Below, piece by piece: positions 17,169 to 24,644 of a stretch of DNA of 33,246 nucleotides (positions within the stretch are counted from its first letter, which is position 1; every line of letters begins with the position of its first letter). The notes under the pieces were generated by a model that searched no databases, was not told where the DNA came from, and worked only from the letters and a program-made list of their open reading frames with translations. This DNA comes from Bacteroidales bacterium (GTDB lineage: Bacteria > Bacteroidota > Bacteroidia > Bacteroidales > UBA1556): positions 1-33,246 of the forward strand of contig JAGLDA010000153.1 in the NCBI GenBank assembly GCA_023145955.1. Reading direction: 5' to 3'. A program made the translations under genes and the position numbers.

Positions 17169-17200
17169 GACTAAGAGTGAAGTAAGCAAATTAGAAACAA

Positions 17201-17220
17201 AAACACAAAACACATATGAA
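17201..17220 (+). repeat. duplicated 20-nt start region, copy 2
   Basis: Identical, base for base, to 15968-15987, including the ATGAA of the CoA-transferase alpha gene. Confidence 0.8.
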
Positions 17221-17905
17221 CAAAGTAGTAAAAGACGCTATGGAAGCGATTATAGACCTTAAAGACGACCAAACACTAATGTTAGGTGGATTTGGGTTAA
17301 GTGGGATTCCTGAGAATTGCATATCCGCAATGGTAAAGAAAGAAGTAAAAGGATTAACCTGCATTTCTAATAATGCTGGAGTTGATGATTTTGGCTTAGG
17401 TTTATTATTAAAAAAGCACCAAATAAAGAAGATGATATCTAGTTATGTTGGTGAGAATAAAGAATTTGAGCGCCAAATGCTTAGTGGAGAACTGGAAGTG
17501 GAGCTAAACCCTCAAGGGACTTTGGCAGAAAGAATAAGAGCTGGCGGAGCTGGTATTCCAGCATTTTTTGTTCCTGCAGGATATGGTACTGAGGTAGCAG
17601 AAGGTAAGGAAGTAAGAGAATATAATGGAAAACCGCATATTCTTGAAGAGGCATTAACAGCAGATTTTGCAATAGTGAAAGCTTGGAAAGGAGATAAAGC
17701 AGGCAATCTTATCTTCCGCCATACTGCAAACAATTTTAACCAACCAATGGCAATGGCAGGGAAAATCACTATTGCTGAAGTAGATGAACTTGTTGAAGTT
17801 GGAGAATTAGATCCAAACCAAATCCATTTACCAGGAGTATTTGTACAACGAATATTTCAAGGAGTTGATTATGAAAAAAGAATTGAATTTGAAACAACCC
17901 GTTAA
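17216..17905 (+). CDS. scoA: 3-oxoacid CoA-transferase, alpha subunit
   Basis: A 229-residue subunit of a class I CoA-transferase. It has the family opening GGFGLSGIPENCI and the conserved segments ISSYVGENKEFERQ, LNPQGTLAERIRAGGAGIPAFF and the later AVVKAWKGDKAGN-like stretch. With the beta subunit it moves CoA from succinyl-CoA to acetoacetate, the product of HMG-CoA cleavage, so the carbon can be thiolysed to acetyl-CoA. Only 11 nt separate it from the beta subunit gene. An 84-nt gap upstream holds the REP-like element. Confidence 0.92.
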   Translation: MNKVVKDAMEAIIDLKDDQTLMLGGFGLSGIPENCISAMVKKEVKGLTCISNNAGVDDFGLGLLLKKHQIKKMISSYVGENKEFERQMLSGELEVELNPQGTLAERIRAGGAGIPAFFVPAGYGTEVAEGKEVREYNGKPHILEEALTADFAIVKAWKGDKAGNLIFRHTANNFNQPMAMAGKITIAEVDELVEVGELDPNQIHLPGVFVQRIFQGVDYEKRIEFETTR

Positions 17906-17916
17906 TATACAGAAAG

Positions 17917-18573
17917 ATGGCTTTAGATAAAACACAAATAGCACAACGAATTGCTCAAGAGTTACAAGATGGATACTATGTGAATCTTGGAATAGGTATC
18001 CCTACCCTAGTGGCAAACTATATTCCACAAGGAATGGATGTGGTACTTCAATCAGAAAACGGTTTGTTAGGCATTGGTCCTTTTCCTGAAAAAGGTAAAG
18101 CTGATGCGGATTTAATTAACGCAGGCAAGCAAACAGTAACATATTTGCCAGGGTCAGCATTTTTTGACTCTTCACTAAGCTTTGCTATGATTAGAGGTGG
18201 ACATATAGATTTAACAGTATTAGGAGCATTTGAGGTAACTGAGAATGGAGATATATCTTCATGGAAGATACCAGGAAAGATGGTTAAAGGAATGGGTGGT
18301 GCAATGGATTTAGTTGCGGCAGCAAAAAATATAATTGTAGCAACTACACATACCGATAGAGATGGAAATCCTAAACTTAAGAAAAAATGTGACTTACCCC
18401 TTACGGGTGTAAACTGCGTTAAGAAAATTGTATCGGATATGGCAGTAATAGAAGTTACTGACAAAGGATTCAAACTACTGGAGAGAGCTCCTGGTGTTAG
18501 TGTTGAAGAAATAATAAATGCAACAGGTGCTCCACTAATAATTGAAGGGGATATTCCAGAAATGAAATTTTAA
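17917..18573 (+). CDS. scoB: 3-oxoacid CoA-transferase, beta subunit
   Basis: A 218-residue partner of the preceding gene. The catalytic Glu that forms the glutamyl-CoA thioester is E47 in VLQSENGLLGIG. Other family marks are VNLGIGIPTLVANYIP and the MVKGMGGAMDLV stretch. Length fits the usual bacterial ScoB. The transferase activates acetoacetate released by the next enzyme in the pathway. Confidence 0.92.
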   Translation: MALDKTQIAQRIAQELQDGYYVNLGIGIPTLVANYIPQGMDVVLQSENGLLGIGPFPEKGKADADLINAGKQTVTYLPGSAFFDSSLSFAMIRGGHIDLTVLGAFEVTENGDISSWKIPGKMVKGMGGAMDLVAAAKNIIVATTHTDRDGNPKLKKKCDLPLTGVNCVKKIVSDMAVIEVTDKGFKLLERAPGVSVEEIINATGAPLIIEGDIPEMKF

Positions 18574-18598
18574 TAATAACATTATAAAACAATTAGCA

Positions 18599-19606
18599 AT
18601 GAACTACCCAAAGAAAGTAACAATTGGCGACATTACAGTACGTGATGGATTCCAACACGAAGAAATATTTATACCAACTCAGGCAAAACTATGGACATTA
18701 GAGCAACTTGTTTTAGCTGGTTTTAAGCATATTGAAGTATCTAATTTTGGAAATCCTAAAGGAATGCCACAATTTTCTGATGCTGATGAATTATTTAAAG
18801 GAATTAGAAATAGCAAGAAAGTTAAGCATTTATTAGATGATGTAAGCCTAACAGCTATTACAATTCGTGAAAGAGCTGTAGAGCGTGCTATTCAAGCAAA
18901 ACTTGACGGCTATGGTCCAGACAGAATTCTTTTTATGGTTTCTACTAGCGAATCTCATCACAGAAAAAATTCTGGACTTAGTCTAGATGAATACTGGAAG
19001 ATGTGTGAAAAATGGATTCCTAAAGCGCAAGCTGCTGGCATTAAGGTTAATGGAACAGTAAGTACTATTTGGGGATGCCCTATTGAAGGTCCAACTGAAA
19101 TGGATAAAGCGATTGAATTTGCACAGCGATGGATGGATATTGGAGCCAATGATGTGGAACATGCTGACCATGATGGCTCTGCTTCTCCAGATAGAGTATA
19201 TAGGTATTATAGTATGTTATTGGACCATTTTCAAAACCCTGATAAACATATTGTACATTTTCACTCTACTAGAGGTTGGGGATTGGCTAATGTACTTGCA
19301 GCATTGCAGGCAGGTATGACCAATTATGAAGCATCTATGGGTGGACTAGGTGGACAGCCTGCAAACTTTGTAAGCGGTGTACCAGTTTCAGGTACTGGAG
19401 CTTATTACTATAAAGATCCAAATTTGGCAGGACTAGTTTCTACTGAAGACCTTGTGGTAATGATGGATGAAATGAATATTGAAACTAACTTAGATATTGA
19501 TAAAGTACTGGAAATTGGCAATATGACAGAACGTATTGTTGGCAGAAGGCTTAGATCTGAAACAATTAAAAGTGGAAGAATTCCTAAAAACCTTTCAGGT
19601 AGATAA
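18599..19606 (+). CDS. HMG-CoA-lyase-like DRE-TIM enzyme, catalytic Cys replaced
   Basis: A 335-residue TIM-barrel lyase of the HMG-CoA lyase / DRE-TIM group. Context predicts cleavage of HMG-CoA to acetyl-CoA and acetoacetate. Metal and base residues are present: R15-D16 in ITVRDGFQHEE, E46 in IEVSNFG, and H220/H222 in HFHSTRG. The internal stretch TIWGCPIEG also matches HMG-CoA lyases. The signature GGLGGC is, however, GGLGGQ: Q253 stands where the catalytic Cys (human C266) should be. The end (about 295-335) is basic. It may be a divergent lyase lineage with an altered mechanism, or act on a related 3-hydroxyacyl-CoA. Last gene of the operon, followed by a terminator. Confidence 0.85.
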   Translation: MNYPKKVTIGDITVRDGFQHEEIFIPTQAKLWTLEQLVLAGFKHIEVSNFGNPKGMPQFSDADELFKGIRNSKKVKHLLDDVSLTAITIRERAVERAIQAKLDGYGPDRILFMVSTSESHHRKNSGLSLDEYWKMCEKWIPKAQAAGIKVNGTVSTIWGCPIEGPTEMDKAIEFAQRWMDIGANDVEHADHDGSASPDRVYRYYSMLLDHFQNPDKHIVHFHSTRGWGLANVLAALQAGMTNYEASMGGLGGQPANFVSGVPVSGTGAYYYKDPNLAGLVSTEDLVVMMDEMNIETNLDIDKVLEIGNMTERIVGRRLRSETIKSGRIPKNLSGR

Positions 19607-19618
19607 TCTAGTATAAAG

Positions 19619-19645
19619 CAGCTAGTATTAAATGCTAGCTGTTTT
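19619..19645 (+). terminator. terminator of the leucine-degradation operon
   Basis: CAGCTAG (19619-19625) pairs with CTAGCTG (19635-19641), extended inward by three further pairs, followed by TTTT. It lies 12 nt after the lyase stop codon. Confidence 0.8.
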
Positions 19646-19707
19646 AATTAATAATTGTAGAGTAATTAGTATTTTTTAATATTTTTGACTAATAAATCTA
19701 GCAGTTG

Positions 19708-19737
19708 TTTGTATTATAACGAATGTTAATTATTTTG
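19708..19737 (+). promoter_or_regulatory. possible promoter of the ECF sigma operon
   Basis: TTTG at 19708-19711, an 18-nt spacer and TTATTTTG at 19730-19737, one base off TAnnTTTG. The expected start near 19743 gives a 110-nt leader. If the sigma factor autoregulates, its own promoter could be elsewhere in this gap. Confidence 0.3.
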
Positions 19738-19854
19738 TGTAATATTTAACAATCTGACTATTTATTAATGAAAAGTATTATAAAATATGTTTTTTTTAGT
19801 AATTATAACCAAAGAAAACTAATAACACATTCGTCTTAACAATAGTAATATTTC

Positions 19855-20412
19855 ATGAGTACTAAAGATAAAACCGAATTATCGGAATTAATCGAAGGAA
19901 TACGACAAAATAAACGCAAAAGTCAAAAGCGTTTATATGAGATGTATTTTGGTCTGATGATGAGTATATCTATGAGATATTGTGGAAATAGAGATGAAGC
20001 AAGTGAAGTTGTTAATAATGGTTTTCTGAAGGTTTTTCTCAAAATAGATAAATATTCAGGCAAGGGTTCTTTTGAAGGTTGGATGAAGCGAATAATGGTA
20101 AATACAGCCCTCGACTATATAAAATCATTAAAACATGATTTTGTTGAAATAAATGATAGCAATAGTTTTGAAAGTAATTATTACTTAGAAAATGATGCTT
20201 TAAGTGATTTCAATGTTAGAGAAATACTAGATTATGTTCAGATGCTTCCACCAATGACAAGAGCTGTTTTTAATATGAATATTATGGAAGGAATGAAACA
20301 TAAAGAAATTTCAGAAAAGCTTCATATTAGCGAAGGAACATCTCATTGGCATCTTCAAAATGCTAGAAAAATACTTAAGAACAATATAGATAGAACAAAA
20401 TATTCTAAATAA
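19855..20412 (+). CDS. ECF-type RNA polymerase sigma factor
   Basis: A 185-residue sigma-70 family protein with only regions 2 and 4. Region 2 (about 20-90) has SQKRLYEMYFGLMMSISMRY, the AxEVVNNGFLKVF stretch and GSFEGWMKRIMVNTALDYI. Region 4 (about 118-175) has LPPMTRAVFNMNIMEGMKHK followed by the helix-turn-helix HKEISEKLHISEGTSHWHLQ. The next gene, 6 nt downstream, encodes a single-span membrane protein and is the likely anti-sigma factor. The genes it controls cannot be read here. Confidence 0.93.
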   Translation: MSTKDKTELSELIEGIRQNKRKSQKRLYEMYFGLMMSISMRYCGNRDEASEVVNNGFLKVFLKIDKYSGKGSFEGWMKRIMVNTALDYIKSLKHDFVEINDSNSFESNYYLENDALSDFNVREILDYVQMLPPMTRAVFNMNIMEGMKHKEISEKLHISEGTSHWHLQNARKILKNNIDRTKYSK

Positions 20413-20418
20413 TTATAT

Positions 20419-21225
20419 ATGGCTAATTTAAATATTGATAAACAATTTCAAGACAAGCTCAATGACTTGAAATGCGACTACAAACCAGAATACTGGAATA
20501 AAATGGACAAAGTTTTAAGCAGTTCCACTCTTGGTAACGTGGGTGTGGCTGCAACTCAAACGGCGTCTTCTTCTTTTACTACTGGATTAATAGCTACTGT
20601 TTCCACAGCAATTGTACTCACTTGTTGTATTTCCTATTATTCTCTTAATTCTAATGATGATACTTCAATTAGTGAAGTGACTGATAATATTGAACTAAAA
20701 GATAATAATATAGAAGCTAACATAAATTTATCTGAAAATAAAACTAAAGTTATTGAATCTAAAGAAATAATTTCTGAAGATATTATAGCAATACATACTG
20801 TTAATGCTACTTCTAAAAAGAAAGTTAAAATAACTGCAAATTCTAATGTTGTAACTGACAACTCTATTGTTGAAGTAGAAAATACTGAGTTGTTTACTAA
20901 AAGCAATACAGAGCTATTAGTTGATAATACTTCTAAAGATACTGACTGTAATGAGGTAGATTTGAATACCATTACAATTGATGAATTAGATACCGAAAGC
21001 TTTGACAATCAAATAGAGGACGATAAAGTTGAACTATTAAATACCGATAAAACTATTATTGCTCATGATACCGATGCTACTAAGCCTAGAACTAAGGATG
21101 TAAATTCTCAGAAAGCTAAGGTTGATAATAGTGAGCTTAAAAATGTTAAGCCTATGCGAAAACCTTCAGGCAAAGTATTTAAAAGAAAGCACAGCTTTTT
21201 TAAATGGCTCTCAGGAAATAAATAA
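20419..21225 (+). CDS. single-span membrane protein, probable anti-sigma factor
   Basis: A 268-residue protein with a cytoplasmic N-terminus (about 1-48, including LKCDYKPEYWNKMDKVL), one membrane helix (about 53-73) and a long, Ser/Thr/Asn/Asp-rich low-complexity outer part (about 75-240), ending in a short basic tail. The N-terminal stretch resembles that of small proteins paired with ECF sigma factors in Bacteroidota (a 'PxxWxxM' pattern). No named anti-sigma domain is evident. It begins 6 nt after the sigma factor gene, which is the main argument for the role. The outer part looks unfolded and would span the periplasm. Confidence 0.65.
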   Translation: MANLNIDKQFQDKLNDLKCDYKPEYWNKMDKVLSSSTLGNVGVAATQTASSSFTTGLIATVSTAIVLTCCISYYSLNSNDDTSISEVTDNIELKDNNIEANINLSENKTKVIESKEIISEDIIAIHTVNATSKKKVKITANSNVVTDNSIVEVENTELFTKSNTELLVDNTSKDTDCNEVDLNTITIDELDTESFDNQIEDDKVELLNTDKTIIAHDTDATKPRTKDVNSQKAKVDNSELKNVKPMRKPSGKVFKRKHSFFKWLSGNK

Positions 21226-21231
21226 AATTAT

Positions 21232-21259
21232 AAAGCTCACATAATGTGAGCTTTTTTTT
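21232..21259 (+). terminator. terminator of the sigma/anti-sigma operon
   Basis: AAAGCTCAC (21232-21240) pairs with GTGAGCTTT (21246-21254), with a 5-nt loop and a run of T. It lies 6 nt after the stop codon. Confidence 0.88.
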
Positions 21260-21319
21260 ATATTTGCAATTATTATACTTTGTATAATTTTTTTTACTTA
21301 AAACACCTATCGCTGTAAT

Positions 21320-22117
21320 ATGTCAATAAAAAGCTTATACTTCCTCCTACTATCTCTAATTTTATTACTATCTGCTTGCAGAATAGATGAGAATAACTTT
21401 CCTATAAAGAATGAAAATCAAATAAAGCTTGCTATTACTAAAGCTCATGGAAGTACTGGTTATGAACAATATAAAAAGTGGATATTGCATAGTGATTCAA
21501 CAATAGAAATATACGATCTATACGATTTATCGTTAGATAGTGCTAAAAAGATTGTTGATATTGTAGATGGACTAATAATAAGTGGTGGCCCTGATGTAAA
21601 TCCAGGAAGATATAATGAAGATAGCTTGGCATACATATGTGAAGTGCCAGATAACTATCGTGATTCGCTAGAGTTTCAAAGTATTGGAATAGCTTTCAAT
21701 AAAAAAATACCTATTTTAGGTATCTGTAGAGGCCAGCAAATATTAAATATTTATTTTGGAGGAAGTTTAATAGCTGATATCCCAACTAAACACGGCACAC
21801 AAGTAAGCCATAGATCAAAAGATGGAGCGGAGCATATAATTATTATGCAAACAAATAACGCATTGATGGGGAGCAATATAAACGATACTATAATGGTAAA
21901 CTCATACCACCATCAAGCTATAAATAGATTAGCTAAAGCATTTATTATTAACGCACAATCAGAAGATGGGATTGTGGAATCAATAAGTACTGACTATCCA
22001 ACATTCTTTTTGGGAGTACAATTTCATCCTGAGCATATGATTGATACTAAGGTATCGCAAACAATAGCTAATTCTTTTATATTATCATTAAAACAACAAT
22101 CACTAAAAAATAAATAA
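21320..22117 (+). CDS. exported lipoprotein of the gamma-glutamyl-GABA hydrolase (C26) family
   Basis: A 265-residue class I glutamine-amidotransferase-fold hydrolase. A signal peptide ending in lipobox LLSAC puts the lipid on C20, so the enzyme is anchored to a membrane outside the cytoplasm. The catalytic triad is complete: C136 in LGICRGQQ, H236 and E238 in VQFHPEHM. ISGGPDVNPGRY is typical of PuuD/C26 peptidases, which cut gamma-glutamyl bonds. Characterised members work in the cytoplasm on gamma-glutamyl-GABA; an exported one probably meets other gamma-glutamyl compounds, for example peptides. It ends 1 nt before the acyltransferase gene, so the two are co-transcribed. Confidence 0.85.
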   Translation: MSIKSLYFLLLSLILLLSACRIDENNFPIKNENQIKLAITKAHGSTGYEQYKKWILHSDSTIEIYDLYDLSLDSAKKIVDIVDGLIISGGPDVNPGRYNEDSLAYICEVPDNYRDSLEFQSIGIAFNKKIPILGICRGQQILNIYFGGSLIADIPTKHGTQVSHRSKDGAEHIIIMQTNNALMGSNINDTIMVNSYHHQAINRLAKAFIINAQSEDGIVESISTDYPTFFLGVQFHPEHMIDTKVSQTIANSFILSLKQQSLKNK

Positions 22118-22118
22118 A

Positions 22119-23441
22119 ATGACAAAATGGTCCTTAGGGTTTTATCTATTTGGTAAAATAGTAGGTATTGTATTCCGTAGCTTTTACAATAAGATAGAAA
22201 GTGATGGTAAAAAAAATATTCCTAATAAAAAACCTATAATTTTTGCTGCAAATCATCAAAATGCGTTAATGGATCCTTTGGGCGTTCTATTTACAAGTAA
22301 TAAACAATCTGTGTTTCTAACGCGTGCTGATCTATTTCAAAATCCTATATTACTTAAGATATTCACTTTTTTTAAAATGCTTCCAGTGTATAGAATGCGT
22401 GATGGTAAGGATGCACTTAAAAATAACGAAAGAATTTTTAATACTAGTGTAGAGATTCTTGAAGCAAACTTGTCGATTGCTCTTTTTCCAGAGGCTACTC
22501 ATACAGATAAGCGTCATTTAAGACCAACTAAAAAAGCAGTCCCTAAAATTGCTTTCCAAGCTGAGGCAAATAATGATTTTAAACTTGACTTACAAATAGT
22601 GCCCGTAGGTATATACTACGAAAATTACACAGAATCTAATAGTGATTTGTTTATTAATTATGGTGAACCTATAACGATTACTGGATATAAGGAAGAGTAT
22701 GAAAATAATGAGCAAAAAGCATACTTATTGTTAAAGACTAGAATTGAAGACGCTATTAGGCCATTAATTATTGATGAGCCTGATATGGATCATTACGAGC
22801 TATACGAAGGCATACGCATCTATTATAGAGCAAAAATGCTTAATAAACTTGGGCTAACAGCAAATAAAATAAAGAATAAATTTAAGGCGGACAAAACTAC
22901 TGTAGAATCATTAAGAGTATATTTTGTAGAAGAAAAGAATGATATAAGTAAACTTGATACTGCCTATAGTGAGTTTAATGCTTTTTGCAATAAAAAGGAA
23001 ATAAGAGCCATAGATAATAAGGACGTTTCATTTATTAGCATAATTTCTAGAATGTTTCTTTTCTTAATTGGATTTCCTATATTTATTTTCGGTTTTATTA
23101 ATAATATAATCTACTATAAATTTATTATCAATTTATTAAAGAAAGTGAAAGATCAGCAGCTTTATTCATCCATTAAATTTGCTATTTCATTAGCTATAAG
23201 TTTTGTTATTTATCCAATTCAAGCAGCTATATTATGGGCTATTGTTGGAGATTGGAGATGGGCTTTAGCATACTTAATATCATTACAACTAACAGCACTA
23301 TTTGCTAATAAATATCGCTATAGCTTTAAAAAGTTTAAAATAGATTATACATATAGGAAACTATGTAATTCTACAGATATAGATGAGTATTTAGCTAAAA
23401 AGGAATCAATAGATAAGATAATGGATGAAGTGATGGGTTAA
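22119..23441 (+). CDS. membrane lysophospholipid-type acyltransferase (PlsC/GAT-like)
   Basis: A 440-residue acyltransferase adding an acyl chain to glycerol phosphate or lysophospholipid. Motif I is NHQNALMD, with H46 and D52 spaced H-x5-D, as in the GAT/SCT1 branch, rather than the H-x4-D of ordinary PlsC. The FPEG-like motif is FPEATHTD (123-130), with A126 in place of the usual Gly. The acyltransferase domain ends near 215. A helical middle is followed by membrane segments at about 307-330 and 350-395. The start lies next to the stop of the lipoprotein gene. The natural acyl acceptor is unknown. Confidence 0.85.
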   Translation: MTKWSLGFYLFGKIVGIVFRSFYNKIESDGKKNIPNKKPIIFAANHQNALMDPLGVLFTSNKQSVFLTRADLFQNPILLKIFTFFKMLPVYRMRDGKDALKNNERIFNTSVEILEANLSIALFPEATHTDKRHLRPTKKAVPKIAFQAEANNDFKLDLQIVPVGIYYENYTESNSDLFINYGEPITITGYKEEYENNEQKAYLLLKTRIEDAIRPLIIDEPDMDHYELYEGIRIYYRAKMLNKLGLTANKIKNKFKADKTTVESLRVYFVEEKNDISKLDTAYSEFNAFCNKKEIRAIDNKDVSFISIISRMFLFLIGFPIFIFGFINNIIYYKFIINLLKKVKDQQLYSSIKFAISLAISFVIYPIQAAILWAIVGDWRWALAYLISLQLTALFANKYRYSFKKFKIDYTYRKLCNSTDIDEYLAKKESIDKIMDEVMG

Positions 23442-23452
23442 AACTATATTTT

Positions 23453-24415
23453 TTACTTTCTTTTTAACTTTTTCTTGGCTTTCTCTGTTTTTATTCCTTT
23501 AACTTCCTTTTTAGGTTGTTTTACTATTTTCTTTTTCTCTGGTTTCTTTGCAGGAGCTGGAGTACTCACTATTTCTGCCGAATTAACTTTATCTGGCAAT
23601 ATCTCACAAACACACCTAAAGGTTATCCAGTCGGTAGGTCTTTCAAAATTCATATAACTCACATCGCCTATTCCTGCCTCATCAATCCAATTGAATCCTA
23701 TTGTAATTATATTATCATCGAGATATTCAGCTGCATTAATTGATTCATAGCAAAATTTCTTCTTCTTTTTGCTAACATAAGGCTTTGCCAAATTGCTCAT
23801 TTCAGGATTTACTTCAATTGTTTTGATTTTTCCAACATCCTCAAAAAAAGTTCCCATAGCTTTTTCCCATTCTTTTCTTTTAACAATGCGATATTCAAAA
23901 TTTATTGGATATTTTTTTCTTTGATACAGGTTACTACATTCTACTGCATATTTTAATTTTACTTTATCCGTCCGCCATTTACAATACTCCACAATTTGAT
24001 GATAGTTCATATTTACCATAGGGTAATTATAATATTTGGCTCTAGTGAGATGAAAATCCACTTCATAGATATGTTTATCATTTCCTACCGTTTTCCAGAT
24101 ACGTGTAAGCATTTTGTTATAAAAAACTGTATCCATAGGCAATGAATCATATATATGATATGCTTCATCCTCTGATAAGCCAAATAGAGGTAGTTTTTGG
24201 ATAGAATCATGCAGACTTGGTGTATAAGACCGCCTTATATCTGCTAAGAACTCGAGATAGTCGTAAACCTTTATAGGTTGCTTGTCTATATAAATACTAT
24301 CAGACAAATATATAGTACCATAGGGTATATATTTGAATACTATAGCATTATCATTAAGTTTAGCAAATAAACCTAAAAAATATAATACACCTAAAATAAG
24401 AAGTTTTGACACCAT
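23453..24415 (-). CDS. exported degenerate FGE/SUMF1-like protein (GldK/GldJ-like)
   Basis: A 320-residue protein with a probable signal peptide (1-20) and a formylglycine-generating-enzyme-like domain at about 24-272. Recognisable pieces are KYIPYGTIYLSDS, IDKQPIKVYDYLEFL, YPMVNMNYHQIVEYCKWRTD, FEYRIVKRKEWEKAMG and ITFRCVCEI, matching the order of SUMF1/GldK-type domains. The fold is expected but the catalytic sites do not look conserved. The tail (about 285-320) is Lys/Pro-rich, reading TPAPAKKPEKKK onward. SUMF1-like lipoproteins GldK and GldJ serve in gliding and type IX secretion, but no other gld gene is here and there is no lipobox. It is convergent with the acyltransferase gene. Confidence 0.65.
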   Translation of the reverse strand: MVSKLLILGVLYFLGLFAKLNDNAIVFKYIPYGTIYLSDSIYIDKQPIKVYDYLEFLADIRRSYTPSLHDSIQKLPLFGLSEDEAYHIYDSLPMDTVFYNKMLTRIWKTVGNDKHIYEVDFHLTRAKYYNYPMVNMNYHQIVEYCKWRTDKVKLKYAVECSNLYQRKKYPINFEYRIVKRKEWEKAMGTFFEDVGKIKTIEVNPEMSNLAKPYVSKKKKKFCYESINAAEYLDDNIITIGFNWIDEAGIGDVSYMNFERPTDWITFRCVCEILPDKVNSAEIVSTPAPAKKPEKKKIVKQPKKEVKGIKTEKAKKKLKRK

Positions 24416-24644
24416 CTATTGCTAATTATTAATACCAGAAAGTGTTTACGAACAAATATCTAAAAGGTTCTATAAATCAGCAAAATAAATAATAGAAATA
24501 TGGTAAGTGCTTATAGCGGTGTTTTTATATTTTAGATTAATATCTTTTTTATCATAATAAATCAGTGTCTAATAAAACCATAATCATATTTCCACTCCTT
24601 ATCTTTTCTCCTCCTGAAATATTTATCGAAAGGCCCTTTCTCGT

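Noticed and set aside
24628..24644. GAAAGGCCCTTTC palindrome after the radical SAM gene
   Set aside because: The stem is only about 5 bp with a 3-nt loop and no T-run in the minus direction, so it is too weak to call as a terminator. The 24416-24644 gap holds nothing else clear.
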